Source: Fragum whitleyi
Taxonomy: Eukaryota; Mollusca; Bivalvia; Cardiida; Cardiidae
Reading direction: 5' to 3'
NCBI GenBank assembly: GCA_948146395.1
Contig: OX411548.1
Coordinates: 63,383,020 to 63,447,019, forward strand
DNA: 64,000 nucleotides
Under the pieces are notes generated by a model. That model searched no databases and had not been told where the DNA came from. It was given only the letters and a program-made list of their open reading frames with translations. Within the stretch, counting starts at the first letter, position 1; every line of letters begins with the position of its first letter. Shown in pieces: positions 1 through 11,494 of this stretch. A program made the position numbers and the translations under genes.

Positions 1-146
1 TTTGGGAACACTGAATCATAGACCTATGTGGGATAGCAGCTGTAAGTCCTGGTGTGAGAAATACCAGGAATCCATTGTTAGATGCTCCAGCTGCCACAAT
101 GTAACTGAAAAATGTTGAAAATGGCGGAAACCCCATTCAAACAAAC
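1..146 (+). mobile_element. SINE-1 copy, 3' part only
   Basis: The segment matches the tRNA-unrelated body of the SINE repeated at 43845-44120: an 'atcatagacctatgtgggatagc' type block, then a 'taccaggaatccattgttag' type block, a 'gctccagctgcc' block and a tail rich in CAAA. The head is outside the window or lost. It is old relative to the 43845 copy. Confidence 0.8.
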
Positions 147-151
147 AAATC

Positions 152-395
152 TGTCAGTTTGTCCATCTGTCTGCCAAAATTTGTTTAAAATACTTCACAT
201 TTCCAATTACTTTAAGCTTTGATTTGAGATACAATGCTCATATTTGGCATGATGATAGAGCTCAATGATAGGCACCTTCAGGTATCTAAAGATCAAGGTC
301 ATGTGATAGGTCAAGGTTATGAGCCATGCAAGGTCAAAGTATTGACAATTTGATTTATGGGGAGTTTGTGCTTAAAACAACATCTTCTACATGAG
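152..395 (+). mobile_element. degenerate Helentron-like element, family J
   Basis: A gtccatctgtctg tract is followed by 'atatttggcatgatgatag' and three aaggtcaaggtca-like motifs, in the same order as the J element at 24831-25099. It ends near 'aacatcttctac', corresponding to the J end 'acatcttgttc'. The 5' hairpin is not recognisable. Confidence 0.5.
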
Positions 396-704
396 TTATG
401 CTTTATGTTTGGTTTCTGACTGTCTAGCATAAGCACTTACAAATGTACAGTGCTTGTTTTACATTCAGATGCTGGTTTGTTATGTATTCCATCTGCGAGG
501 TTACTTCATGTACCTGTACACATGTTGGACAATGCCATAAACACCAGCTGCAATCACCCTGCATGTCACTCACACAATGAACAAGCATTTATGACATGTT
601 TATCTTTAACACATGTTTCTACTGCCCAAACATTGTTACATTGTGTTGGAACAAAGTGGTGAGATAATAGTGTCATGTAAAACTATGGTAAGAACATAAC
701 AAGG

Positions 705-770
705 GTTCGGTGCAAGACTGTAGTAAGTGTATATATACTGTACATACACTTACTACAGTCTTGCAACAAA
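705..770. repeat. H1a palindromic hairpin
   Basis: Inverted arms at 711-732 and 744-765 start TGCAAGACTGTAGTAAGTGT and are perfectly complementary over 22 bp with an 11-bp loop. It is the reference copy of subfamily H1a; another good copy is at 31163-31223. Confidence 0.85.
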
Positions 771-1303
771 TCCTCGAATTAATGATTTGAATTTACACAA
801 AATCTAAGAATTTTGCAAATTAATTTCTTTAATAAGATTTGAGGTTAATTTTCTTTAAACAATCATTTGAAGTTAGCCTCATTTTATAGATTCGTTTGCT
901 TCAGAAAATACCGTATATACTTAGTAAACAGTAAAAGCTCTGCCCATAATTTTACCATATTTATCCTAACAAAAATATGGACAGAGCTGTCAAAGTTTAG
1001 GGAATAATCATTTCATAGATAAAGGGGTTGTTGTTGGGGGGGGGGGGGGTTGTCATGTTTAATGCAATATATTTTGAGCCAGTGTGTGACATTTACAACA
1101 ATCACAAAAGAGCCAAGTAAAGATTTTGCCAGCTTGTGCATCTGCACACAGTCTTTAGAATGCATATCTTCTAATTATACTGTGTCTACTGTATAGGGTT
1201 CAAATTGTTGGAAATGTCTTGCACAGGCTCATATAGCTGTACACAAAAACATGAACTTTGATTCAATAAGCTGTTTGATTCTCAAGAGACAGCCACTTGA
1301 CAT
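771..1303. other. AT-rich sequence without recognised gene
   Basis: No coding signal is seen. There is a run of 14 G at about 1036-1049, and an imperfect inverted repeat around 934-993 (agctctgcccata / tatggacagagct) that could be a decayed MITE. Confidence 0.5.
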
Positions 1304-1604
1304 TTTGAGGGGCCGGCCAAAAAGTAATGAAAGTGAATGTCAAGTCTATAGGCACTTAAAATAGTTTTGCAGTTCAAGTCTATGGGAACTAATTCATTTT
1401 CCATTAGCGGCCATTATAACCTTTCTGGTTATAGCTCTGTCCAAGAGTATGCGAGAATGATCAAACCTGTCTTAAATTGAGGCTTGTTCATTTGCGCATG
1501 AAATGAATTGAAAATTAGTATGGCGTGATCCCTTTTCTCTACGACTTTTTGGGCCATTTTTTAGATGACCCTTACCGCAAAGCTGTTTTTACCGGCCCCT
1601 CAAA
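1304..1604. mobile_element. MITE with 13-bp terminal inverted repeats
   Basis: The ends TTTGAGGGGCCGG (1304-1316) and CCGGCCCCTCAAA (1592-1604) are perfect inverted repeats 301 bp apart. No transposase is inside. A half-copy of the H1b hairpin arm (ataggcacttaaaatagttttgc, about 1349-1372) lies within it. Target duplication is not clear, so the superfamily is unassigned. Confidence 0.65.
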
Positions 1605-2330
1605 CAGATATACCCATGTTTAAAAATAGCTTTTGGACCGGGAAAATAGTTTAAATCTTTAATTTTTTGATTGTATTTCAACAACAGATTATAATTGCAA
1701 AAAAATATTCAAATAATTTTGAATTTCAATAATATTGACCAATCAGAGATCACCTTCAACATTTGAGTATATGGACTTTTAAATTGAATTAGTTCCCCTA
1801 GACCTTCACCAATAAAGTAAATACTGTCACAAATAAAGGAACTCTGTGGTCTTAAGCTTTAGACACTGGGCAAAGTTCAGTCTGCTTTCACTTCTAGGGT
1901 TGTTAGTTTGATTCCAGGCCTACTTCAGTGACATTTGACAAAAAGCTATTTGACAATTTTGACTATTGTCATTAGAATTTGTCTCCCACCAATGAGCAAA
2001 CGTTTAGTTGGATGAGCAGTTTGTGGCATTAATGAAATGTGATTCCTGGCAATGTGAGAAACAACATGAAGCCTTGGGTAAAACAAACCAGCCAAGCAAA
2101 AGACTGAAAATGAGCAGCTGAAAGTGGCTTTAAACCCAATGCAATCAAGTTTATGTTTTTCAAACTTATTTTGTTTTACTTCTAACTTCAGGGAGAAGAA
2201 AAAACAACAAATGAATAGAGATTATTTTTCAAGAATGAAGGTGAGTGACAAGTCTGTTTCTTTGTCAAGCAAACTTTCACTGAAACATGAGTTAAAAAGT
2301 TGAAAATGAAACTAGATCTAACATAGATCA
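1605..2330. other. unannotated AT-rich stretch
   Basis: No long reading frame, repeat copy or RNA gene could be supported here. Confidence 0.5.
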
Positions 2331-2391
2331 ACTATACTAAGTGTATATACATTGTATATACACTAAGTACAGTCTTGCACTGAACCCTCGA
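2331..2391. repeat. H1a hairpin, rearranged copy
   Basis: A self-complementary core (actaagtgtatatac / gtatatacacttagt-like) is followed by the outer arm 'acagtcttgcactgaaccctcg' on one side only. The left outer arm is missing, so this is a truncated relative of 705-770. Confidence 0.65.
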
Positions 2392-2404
2392 TATATTTTG
2401 GATG

Positions 2405-2566
2405 CGAGAAAAGAATGTAAAGATTGTTAAACCATTGGATAGTTATATTCACCCTGCTGTTCAAAACATATATTTCTGCTCTACTCAAAGCTTTGGCAGA
2501 AAGTATAGACTAAGATCAGCATGCATTGACATGCAGTTTGATCTTAGCCTACACAACCTACCCAGG
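2405..2566 (+). mobile_element. T-family MITE remnant (piggyBac-like)
   Basis: It keeps the internal blocks of the T family: 'gctttggcag', then an 'agactaagatcagcatgca' segment, a palindromic centre and 'gatcttagcctacacaacct'. Terminal inverted repeats are not preserved. Confidence 0.5.
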
Positions 2567-2872
2567 GAAAAAGACAAGCAGGTCCCAACGTCCCCAAGGC
2601 CCATAGATCTTGGGTTGGGCCCCCCCCCCCAAAAAAAAATAAAAATAAAATAAAATAAAAAAAATGAGAAAAATGCCTACATCCCTAATGTTTCAATTGA
2701 TTTTGAGCAGACTAGGCCACTAGATTAAAATTGTTAGTCTTTTTCCCTGCTGCTTTTTACTTTAATATTGTGATGAAATTTGAACCAAACAAGGTTAAAT
2801 TGGCAATTTGTTTGAAACAAAATTTAAATTTGGCAGGATAGGGAATATTGCCTGTGGATCTGAAGAAACTGT
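2567..2872. other. low-complexity C/A tracts and plain AT-rich DNA
   Basis: A C run near 2621-2630 is followed by A-rich sequence (aaataaaataaaa) to about 2664. A short frame over 2402-2653 reads through this simple sequence and the T remnant and is not credible as a gene. Confidence 0.5.
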
Positions 2873-3032
2873 TAGGTAGAAGACCCGTAATAGTTTCGCA
2901 ACATCTCAGATGAAATGAACTTTAACAGTGTTAACTGAGGTTTCCTAATGAATTTCATAAGGAAACCCCAGTCAACATTGTGAAAGATCATGTATTCCAA
3001 AATGTTGAGGAACTATTACAGGTCCACTACCT
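2873..3032. mobile_element. long-hairpin MITE
   Basis: The segment folds on itself nearly end to end. Left arm blocks 'aggtag', 'cccgtaatagtt' and 'gttaactgaggtttcct' pair with 'aggaaaccccagtcaac', 'aactattacaggt' and 'actacct' on the right. The arms are diverged by several substitutions, so it is an old fold-back insertion. Confidence 0.7.
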
Positions 3033-3119
3033 TGTATTATTAAACTATCTGACCAAGCACCATGACACTGACTCTTAACAAATCAGAAAGAACAGAACAA
3101 TTTTGTTGTCCCAATTTAT

Positions 3120-3228
3120 GGCATACTGAAATTTGTCAGGAATTCATCATTAGGTACTCCAACTATTATGATATAACTGAAAGATTGTTGAAGGCAGCTT
3201 AAAACCACATTCAAATCAAATCATCATG
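3120..3228 (+). mobile_element. SINE-1 copy, 3' fragment
   Basis: Contains 'tcaggaattcatcattaggtactccaac', 'gatataactgaaagattgttgaa' and an 'aaaaccacattcaaatcaaatc' tail, matching the end of SINE-1. The tRNA-like head is absent. Confidence 0.7.
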
Positions 3229-3235
3229 CTGAACA

Positions 3236-4109
3236 TTGAGAATGTGTAACATCCATCTGATGACCATGCCCCGGCCTGGGCACGACAGACTTCTGTTCCA
3301 GTAATTACCATCAAATAGTGACAAATCATGAAAGAAAAGGATTTATTTTTTTAGAAATGTTATCAATATTTTTGTAAGGGAAAAAATAATGACAGGAGAA
3401 TGATAAAAGTGCTGAAAAGTCGCAGTACAGATTTAGTATATTGGATTTTGTGTACTTTGCTGTTTCAAAGAGGGACAACTTGGGTTGCAGGTAAGAAAAG
3501 ATGTAAACCATGATTATCTACCTTTATCAATGTTTGACCACTGTGAAATGTTGAGAAACTGATAGTTGACTTTTAAATCCATCTAACTGTAGTTAAGTAG
3601 ATAGGGTGCTTTTGAATTTATCATTTAATATCGACAAGCACTTGATATTCCCTTATCTTAGGTAATATAAAACCATTTTGATGTATTTTAAAAAGCTTGT
3701 TTACATAGTCAAAAATTATGGGATCATATTACACATTTTGAAGTGTTTTCAAATGCATACCTTAGTTGGAAAAATTGCATACATGGGCCTTCCATGTGTG
3801 GGAAAATACACTTCATTGAAATGAATTTTATTATCAAATTATAATGCTTATTTAAGTTACTTAAGTAAATAGGTAACAGAATTTTTCCAGCTTTTAATTA
3901 AATTTTTTGCTATGAGTAATAGACAGACAATGACAGAGAATTATCAAAAGATGTCCCATTTAAAAAGAAAATAAAAGAAATTATTGGGTCAATGGCCATG
4001 CCCCAGGAAACCTTAAAAGTCAGGCCATTTGCATCGTCAAACATCATAGGGGCGGGGCAGACAACAGGCTGCCAACCTGCTTATGGTTTATATCTCTATT
4101 ATGACCATA
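3236..4109. other. unannotated AT-rich stretch
   Basis: No recognised repeat family or exon. A minus-strand frame at 3326-3511 has low-complexity composition and no family resemblance. Confidence 0.4.
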
Positions 4110-4386
4110 GCCACCGCTGACGTGCAGTTGGTAGTGCATTGAACTGTCAAACTTAAGGTCCCAGGTTTGATCCCTGACGGTGGCACTCTTTTTTTCTGAC
4201 TATTTGTCTCCCACCATTGGTATGATTATCGTAGACCTATGTGGGGTAGCAGCTGTAGGCAAGATAAAGATGCTATTGTAGTACAAGTACCATAAATACA
4301 AGGAATCCATTGTAAGGTACTCCAGCTGCCACAATGTTACCGAAAGAATGTTAAAAGTGCCATAAAATCCTATTCAAACAAGCAAA
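4110..4386 (+). mobile_element. SINE-1, full-length but diverged
   Basis: The tRNA-like head begins 'gccaccgctgacgtgcagttgg' (A box region) and has a degenerate B box 'ggtttgatccctga'. It is followed by the SINE-1 body and an A/C-rich tail. Substitutions in both boxes, and no clear target duplication, mark it as older than the 43845 copy. Confidence 0.85.
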
Positions 4387-4603
4387 TGGAAGTTTGCAGG
4401 ACTGTTCAAGGAAAATTACTGTCCCAAAACAATTAGAAGTGAACTGGTAAGGAGCTTAAAGGTAGTTCACATGCAAAAGTTCTTTACACTAGGAATATTG
4501 GAGAAGTTGGGAAGTCTTTTGTAGAAGAGCTGAAGGGGTGTATGAACCCAGATCTGGTAGTATATAGATCTGCTTTCTCTCTCATTGTCCTTACCACATT
4601 GAT

Positions 4604-4671
4604 TGCTCAGCACAAAACTGTTGTAAATGCCTATATGTTTGTAGACAGTTACAACTGTTTAGGGCTTAGCC
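4604..4671. repeat. H1c palindromic hairpin
   Basis: The arms run 'gctcagcacaaaactgttgta' and 'acaactgtttagggcttagc' around a 'ctatatgttt' centre. This is an imperfect copy of the palindrome at 42792-42863. Confidence 0.75.
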
Positions 4672-4905
4672 ATCAAAATATGTCTAGCGCATAAAGGGAC
4701 TTAAATCCTACAAATCACACACACCTACACAAGCACATCAAACTGCATCAAAATGTATGATCAGGTCAAAATTTATGAAAAGTTAATGTCTGAAATTCCA
4801 TTTTTCCCCCATGTGAGCACAACTTAGTGCTTAGATGCAGCAAAAAGAAATACAACTACATGTTTAAGTGAACTGAGGAAACAAATTTCTGGTTTAAGTT
4901 GCTGG

Positions 4906-4959
4906 ATCAAAACTTTTGTAAGTGCCTATAAAAATATAGGCACTTACAATAGCTTTGCC
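4906..4959. repeat. H1b palindromic hairpin
   Basis: 'gtaagtgcctata' is mirrored by 'tataggcacttac', with outer arms 'caaaactttt' and 'aatagctttg'. It belongs to the same subfamily as 50103-50174. Confidence 0.75.
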
Positions 4960-5084
4960 TTGACCCCTTTGGTTGGCCAGAAATGATAGATCAAATGATG
5001 TAGAAAATGGGGAGATGTTGCGGCGATGATCTCAGATAACAGTTATATTATCTCCTTTATTATTGTCAACACAGCTGTGGCAGT

Positions 5085-5760
5085 CTGCATCAATATTACG
5101 GAACTAGAAAAATGTAATTAACAGTGTGGAAATGAAATAATGGACAAAATGAGCTGTTCTATTAGATACTTAGCTATAATGATGGGTGTTTTCATTAAGA
5201 GTGTAAATGAGGTTTTCTATCAGGCCCTTCTATTGTTTGATACATGAATATCAATTGAAAATATGTAGAAAACAGTTTGCTAAAATGTGCAACTGCATCA
5301 ATATCATAGAACTAGAAAACTGTAATTAACAGTGTGGAAATGAAATAACGGACAAATTGAACCATCATATAACATACTTAGTTCTAATGATTGGTGTTTT
5401 CATTTAGAGAATAAATGAGGTTTTCTTAATAGGCCTTATTATTGTTTGATACATGAATACCAATTGAAAATATGTAGAAAAAAGTTTTCCTAGAATATAC
5501 AACTGCATCAATATCATAGAACTAGAAAAATGTGATTAACAGTGTGGAAATGAAATAATAGACTATTGAACCATTGTATAACATACATAGCTGTAATGAT
5601 GGGTGTTTTCATTAAATGATTAAATTATGGGGTTTTCTATCAGGCTTTCTTAATGTTTGACATGAATATGTTTCAATATGGAGCTGCATGATGAAGCTAC
5701 AAAAAAATGTAACTTATAGAGTGGAAATTGATATTGAACAATTGTATTTACAACAGGGAA
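5085..5760 (+). repeat. tandem repeat, about 208-210 bp, just over 3 units
   Basis: The block 'ctgcatcaatat...gaactagaaa' recurs at 5085, 5293 and 5503, with a decayed fourth start near 5683. Each unit also carries 'ttaacagtgtggaaatgaaata' and 'gggtgttttcatt'-type blocks. It could be the satellite core of a lost mobile element; no terminal hairpins were found. Confidence 0.8.
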
Positions 5761-5869
5761 TGATTGAGACTGCTATGTTTTGGCAGTACAGGGTACCGCT
5801 TCTACGTCTAGATCTTAGTTATTCGTAAAGAAATTTCTTTGCTTTGCACACATATTGAAAGGCGGGATG

Positions 5870-6063
5870 TATAAGGTCAGATCACTCTTAACAGGCATCT
5901 GTCATCCAGCATCTGGGATGGCAGATGGCGTCCACTTCTTTGTACGGGCATAACTGTCATCTAATTAAAGCTTGTTGACTAGAATGTTGTCATAATTTTC
6001 CTCTCATGATTATAGAGTGCAATGCACAAGAACCATAACTTTACATAGCTTTAACTGAGTTAT
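5870..6063 (+). mobile_element. possible degenerate Helentron-like fragment
   Basis: 'gagtgcaatgcacaagaaccataact' near 6015 resembles the core of element F (33275-33305), and 'ctgagttatt' matches the B/F monomers. It abuts the 5' end of element B. No ends are visible. Confidence 0.35.
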
Positions 6064-6424
6064 TAGTCCCCCACCGGTTACCGAGTGGGGGACTATAGGT
6101 TTGCTCGATTCCGTTCGTCCGTCTGTCCATCACGATTTTGTCCGGGCTATATCTTCTAAACCATATGTGCTAGAAACTTCAAACTTTGCTGCACTTATAG
6201 ATCACATTGAGGAGAAGTGTCATATTCAAGAACCGTTACTCTGCAATGCCCACTTTTGTGAGTTATTGCCCTTTGTTGTTTTTAGCCTTACATTCTTGTC
6301 CGGATCATATCTCCTAAACTATGTGTGCTAGCAACTTCAAACTTTGTACACTAATAGATCTCATTGAGGACAAGTGGCATGTTCAAGATCTACAACTCTG
6401 CCACACCCACTTTTTGAGTTATTG

Positions 6425-6663
6425 AAGTCTATTGAAAATGGGAAGGATCTGTGCCATATCAGCGGACAAGGGGCCTTAATGACAATTTTCTTGTAAGAGC
6501 TCCAAACGCCACAAATATAGTCCAATCTTCATGAAACTTGATCAAAATGTTTGCCAGGTCACAAGAATGAACTCTGTTGAAAATGGGAAGGTTCATGCCA
6601 TATCATAGGAAATGGATAACTTGAAATATCAGGTGAGCCATTTAGGGCCCTCAGGGTCCTCTT
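6425..6663 (+). mobile_element. 3' fragment of a type-A element nested in B
   Basis: This foreign block interrupts a B monomer; 'ttgagttattg' occurs on both sides. It carries the D-type monomer ('ggggccttaatgacaattttc', 'catgaaacttg') and the type-A 3' end 'caggtgagccatttagggccc' then 'tcctcttgt'. The 5' hairpin is missing, so it is truncated. Confidence 0.65.
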
Positions 6664-7862
6664 GTTGAGTTATTGCCCTTTGTTGTTTTTACCCTTACAT
6701 TCTTGTCCGGAACATATCTCCTAAACTATGTGTGCTAGCAACTTTAAACTTTGTACACTTATAGATCTCATTGAGGAGAAGTGTCATGTTCAAGATCCAT
6801 AACTCTGCCACACCCACTTTTTGAGTTATTGCCCTTTGTTGTTTTTAGCCTTACATTCTAGTCCTGATCATATCTCCTAAACTATAAGTGCTAGCAACTT
6901 CAAGCTTGGTACACTTATAGATCTTATTGAGGACAAGTGTCATGTTAAAGAACTGTTATTCTGCCACGCCCACTTTTTGAGTTATTGCCCTTTGTTGTTT
7001 TTACCCTTACATTTTTGTCCCGATCATATCTCCTAAATCATAAGTGCTAGCCACTTTGAGTTATTGCCCTTTGTTGTTTTTACCCTTACATTCTTGTCCG
7101 GATCATATCTCCTAAACTATGTGTGCTAGCAACTTCAAACTTTGTACACTTGTAGAACTCATTGAGGACAAGTGGCATGTACAAGAATCATTCTTCTCCG
7201 CCCACTTTTAGAGTTTTTTCCATTGGTTGTTTTTACTCTTATATTTTTGTTTGGGACATTTTGTTCAAAACCTAATGTGCTAGTTAGTTATTGTCCGTTG
7301 TTGTTTTTAGCCCACCTGAGCACGAAGTGCTCAAGATGAGCTTTTGTGGTCGCGTGATGTCCGTCGTCGGTCGTCCGTCGTGCGTCGTCAACATTTACCT
7401 TGTAGACACTCTAGAGGCCACATTTTTTGCCTAATCAACCTGAAATTTGGTCAGAATGATTGTCTTGATGAAATCTCGGACAAGTTTGAAAATGGGTCAA
7501 GTGGGGTCAAAAATGAGGTCACAGGGTCAAATCTAAGAAAAACCTTGTAGACACTCTAGAAGCCACATTTTTTGCCCAATCAACCTGAAATTTGGTCAGA
7601 ATGATTGTCTTGATGAAATCTCTGACAAGTTTGAAATTGGGTCAAGTGGGGTCAAAAATGAGGTCACGGGGTCAAATCTTAGAAAAACCTTGTAGACACT
7701 CTAGAAGCCATATTTTTTGCCCAAACAACCCGAAATTTGGTCAGAATGATTGTCTTGATGAAATCTCGTACAAGTTCGAAATTGGGTCAAGTTGGGTCAA
7801 AAATGAGGTCACAGGGTCAAATCTTAGAAAAACCTTGTAGACATTCTAGAAGCCACATTTTT

Positions 7863-9106
7863 AGCACACCTGAGCACGAAGTGCTCAAGGTGAGCTATTG
7901 TGGTTAGGTGGATGTCTGTCGTCCGTCGTCTGTCGTGCGATGTCCGTCGTCCGTCGTCAACATTTGCCTTGTTTGCATTCTAGAGGCCACATTTTTTGCC
8001 CAATCAACCTGAATTTTGGTCAGAATGATTGTCTTGATGAAATCTCGGACGAGTTCGAAATTGGGTCAACTGGGGTCAAAAACAAGGTCACAGGGTCAAA
8101 TCTTAGAAAAACCTTGTATGCACTCTAGAGGCCACATTCTTTGCCCAATCAACCTGAATTTTGGTCAGAATGATTGTCTTGATGAAATCTCAGCCGAATT
8201 TGAAATTGGGTCAACTGGGGTCAAAAACTAGGTCACAGGCTCAAATCTTAGAAAAACCTTGTATGCACTTTAGAGGCCACATTTTTTGCCCAATCAATCT
8301 TAATTTTGGTCAGAATGATTGTCTTGATGAAATCTCGGATGAGTTTGAAATTGGGTCAACTGGGGTCAAAAACTAGGTCACAGGGTCAATTCTTAGAAAA
8401 ACCTTGTAGACACTCTAGAGGCCTCATTTTTTGCTGGATCAACCTGAATTTTGGTCAGAATAAATGTCTTGATGAAATCTCGGACAAGTTTGAAATTGAG
8501 TCAACCGGGGTCAAAAACTAGGTCACAGGTTCAAATCATAGAAAAACCTTGTATGAACTCTAGAGGCCACATATTTTGCTGGATCAACTTGAATTTTGGT
8601 CAGAATGAGTGTCTCGATGAAATCTCGGACGAGTTCAAAATTGGGTCAACTGGGGTCAAAAACTAGGTCACAGGGTCAAATCTTAGAAAAACCTTGAATG
8701 CACTCTAGAGGCCACATTTTTTGCTGGATCAACCTGAAATTTGATCAGAATGATTGTCTTGATGAAATCTAGGACGAGTTCGAAATTGGGTCAGCTGGGA
8801 TCAAAAACTATGTCTTGGGGTCAAATCTTAGAAAAACCTTGTATGCACTCTAGAGGCCACTTTTTTTTGTTCAATCAACATGAGATTTCGTCAGAATTAT
8901 TGAATTGATGCAATTTTGATGAGTATGAAATTTGGTCAACTGGGGTCAAAAACTAGGTCACGGAGTCAAATCTTAGAAAAACCTTGTAAGTCAACCTGAA
9001 AATTGTAAAATAGTTATTATCAGGTTGTACAGAGGCAGAAGAATATTGAAAAAATTTAGACAGTTCATTCAGGTGAGCGATTAAGGGCCACTATGGCCCT
9101 CTTGTT
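7863..9106 (+). mobile_element. type-A Helentron-like element A2 nested in A1
   Basis: A fresh 5' hairpin (agcacacctgagcacgaagt...aaggtgagct) and gtccgtcgtc tract start at 7863, inside an A1 monomer. About seven monomers of 145 bp follow, with diagnostic 'gaattttggtcagaatg' and 'gggtcaactggggtc'. The end is caggtgagcgattaagggcc then 'actatggccctcttgtt'. Removing 7863-9106 rejoins 'gccacattt' to 'tgcccaatcaacc', restoring the A1 monomer. Confidence 0.8.
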
Positions 9107-10975
9107 TGCCCAATCAACCTGAAATTTGGTCCAATTGATTGTTTTGATGAAATCTTGGACAAGTTCAAAATTGGGTCAAGTGGGGTCAAAAATGAGGTCA
9201 CGGGGTCCAGCCTTAGAAAAACCTTGTAGACACTCTAGAAGCCATATTTTTTGCCCAATCAACCTGAAATTTGGTCAGAATGATTGTCTTGATGAAATCT
9301 CGGACAAGATGGAAATTGGGTCAAGTGGGGTCTAAAATGAGGTTACGGGGTCAAGTCTTAGAAAAACCTTGTAGACACTCTAGAAGCCATATTTTGTGCC
9401 CAATCAACCTGAAATTTGGTAAGAATGATGGTCTTGATGAAATCTCTGACAAGTTCGAAATTGGGTCAAGTGGGGTCAAAAATGAGGTCACGGGGTCAAA
9501 TTTTAGAAAAACCTTGTAGACACTCTAGAAGCCATAATTTTGTGCCCAATCAACCTGAAATTTGGTCAGAATGATTGTCTTGATGAAATCTCGGACAAGT
9601 TTGAAATTTGGTCAAGTGGGGTCAAAAATGAGGTCACAGGGTCAAGTCTTAGAAAAACCTTGTAGACACTCTAGAAGCCATATTTTGTGCCAAATCAACC
9701 TGAAATTTGGTCAGAATTATTGTTTTGATGAAATCTCGCACAAGTTTGAAATTGGGTCAAGTGGGGTCAAAATGAGGTCACGTGGTCAATTCTTAGAAAA
9801 ACCTTGTAGACACTCTAGAAGCCACATTTTTTGCCCAATCAACCTGAAATTTGGTCAGAATGATTGTCTTGATGAAATCTCTGACAAGTTTGAAATTGGG
9901 TCAAGCGGGGTCAAAAATTGAGGTCACGGGGTCAAGTCTTAGAAAAACCTTGTAGACACTCTAGAAGCCATATTTTGTGCCCAATCAACCTGAAATTTGG
10001 TCAGAAAAATTGTCTTGATGAAATCTCGGACAAGTTTGAAATTGGGTCAAGTGGGGTAAAAAATGAGGTCACAGGGTCAATTCTTAGAAAAACCTTGTAG
10101 ACACTCTAGAAGCCATATTTTTTGCCTGATCAACCTGAAAATTGGTCAGAATGATCATCTTGATGAAATCTAGGTCAATTTTGAAATTGGGTCAAGTGGG
10201 GTCTAAAATGAGGTTACAGGGTCAATTCTTAGAAAAACCTTGTAGACACTCTAGAAGCCATATTTTGTGCCCAATCAACCTGAAATTTGGTCAGAATGAT
10301 TGGTTTGATGAAATCTCGCACAAGTTCGAAATTGGGTCAAGTGGGGTCAAAAATGAGGTCACAGGGTCAAATCATAGAAAAACCTTGTAGACACTCTAGA
10401 AGCCATAATTTTGTGCCCAATCAACCTGAAATTTGGTCAGAATGATTGTCTTGATGAAATCTCGCACAAGTTCAAAATTGGGTCAAGTGGGGTCAAAAAT
10501 GAGGTCACGGGGTCAATTCCTAGAAAAACCTTGTAGACACTCTAGAAGCCACATTTTTTGCATAATCAACCTGAAATTTGGTCAGAATGATTGTCTTGAT
10601 GAAATCTCTGACAAGTTTTTAAATTGGGTCAAGTGGGGTCAAAATTGAGGTCATGGGGTCAAGTCTTAGAAAAACCTTGTAGACACTCTAGAAGCCATAT
10701 TTTGTGCCCAATCAACCTGAAATTTGGTCAGAATGATTGTCTTGATGAAATCTCGGACAAGTTTGAAATTGGGTCAAGTGGGGTCAAAAATGAGGTCACA
10801 GGGTCAATTCTTAGAAAAACCTTGTAGACACTCTAGAAGCCATATTTTTTGCCTGATCAACCTGAAAACTGGTCAGAATGATCATCTTGATGAAATCTAG
10901 GTCAATTTTGAAATTGGGTCAAGTGGGGTCAAAAATGAGGTCACGGGGTCAAATCTTAGAAAAACCTTGGAAGCA
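9107..10975 (+). repeat. 145-bp satellite array with a 727-bp higher-order repeat
   Basis: Monomers of 145-146 bp run continuously. Variant monomers recur five units apart: 'gcctgatcaacctgaaaa' with 'gatcatcttgatg' at about 10125 and 10852, and the 'gccacattttttgc' plus 'ctctgacaagttt' type at about 9823 and 10550. The spacing of 727 bp shows segmental duplication within the array. Confidence 0.75.
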
Positions 10976-11494
10976 GTGTAGAGGCATCATTTTTGCCCAA
11001 TCGACCTGATATTTGGTAAGAATTCTTCATCCTTTCAAAATCTACTTTAAACTATTTTCGACAGTTCATTCAGGTGAGCGATTTAGGGCCTCTTTGGCCC
11101 TCTTGTTTATCCTGACATTTTTGTCCGGACCACATCTCCTGAGCCATCAGTGCTAGCAACTTCAAACTTGGTACACTTATAGATCTCATTGAGGACAAGT
11201 GGCATGTACTAGAATCATTCTTCTCTGCCCACTTTTGGAGTTTTTTTACTCTTATATTTTTGTTTTGGACATTTTGTTCAAAACCTAATGTGCTAGCAAC
11301 TTCAATTTTTGTATACAGTTATAGATCTAGTAAGTAGGAGATATATTATAAGAAAGGAGTTTTGTTATCCGGTGGGGGACTCCTGTATTGCATCGCAATA
11401 CGACATGCACTTGTTTCCCTTTGTTGTTTTCAAGTCTAAGACATCAAGCTGTGTAACAGGCATATCTTGTGACAATTTGCTACCATGTGTCTAC

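Larger units (their letters stand above)
7309..11107 (+). mobile_element. type-A Helentron-like element A1 with 145-bp satellite core
   Basis: It begins in a T run with a variant of the type-A hairpin 'agcccacctgagcacgaag' and a tcgtccgtcg tract. The core is head-to-tail monomers of about 145 bp ('ccttgtagacactctagaag', 'gaaatttggtcagaatgatt', 'gggtcaagtggggtcaaaa'). It ends with caggtgagcgatttagggcc, tctttggccctcttgtt. It sits inside a monomer of element B between T residues and is itself interrupted by A2. Frames of 60-119 codons in the array come from a 145-bp period and are not genes. Confidence 0.8.
6064..11415 (+). mobile_element. Helentron-like element, family B, split by a type-A insertion
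   Basis: The 5' hairpin at 6065-6094 has perfect 10-bp arms (AGTCCCCCAC / GTGGGGGACT) and is followed by a 'cgttcgtccgtctgtcc' tract. The core is a tandem repeat of about 159 bp with the block 'gagttattgccctttgttg' (6258, 6663, 6822, 6978, 7057). The core resumes at 11107 after the insertion. The 3' end has ccggtgggggact (inverse of the 5' end), a hairpin at 11385-11401 (GTATTGC / GCAATAC) and 'cacttgttt'. The layout matches non-autonomous Helentrons (HINEs), and no Rep/helicase frame is present. Confidence 0.75.

Noticed and set aside
450..662. 70-codon frame near the left edge
   Set aside because: No homology, start context or splice signal could be supported.
7344..10827. Series of 60-119-codon frames as a repeat-protein gene
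   Set aside because: The repeat period is 145-146 bp, not a multiple of three, so frames restart in each monomer; there is no continuous protein.
7390..10975. CRISPR-like array
   Set aside because: Units are contiguous long monomers without unique spacers, in a eukaryotic mobile element.
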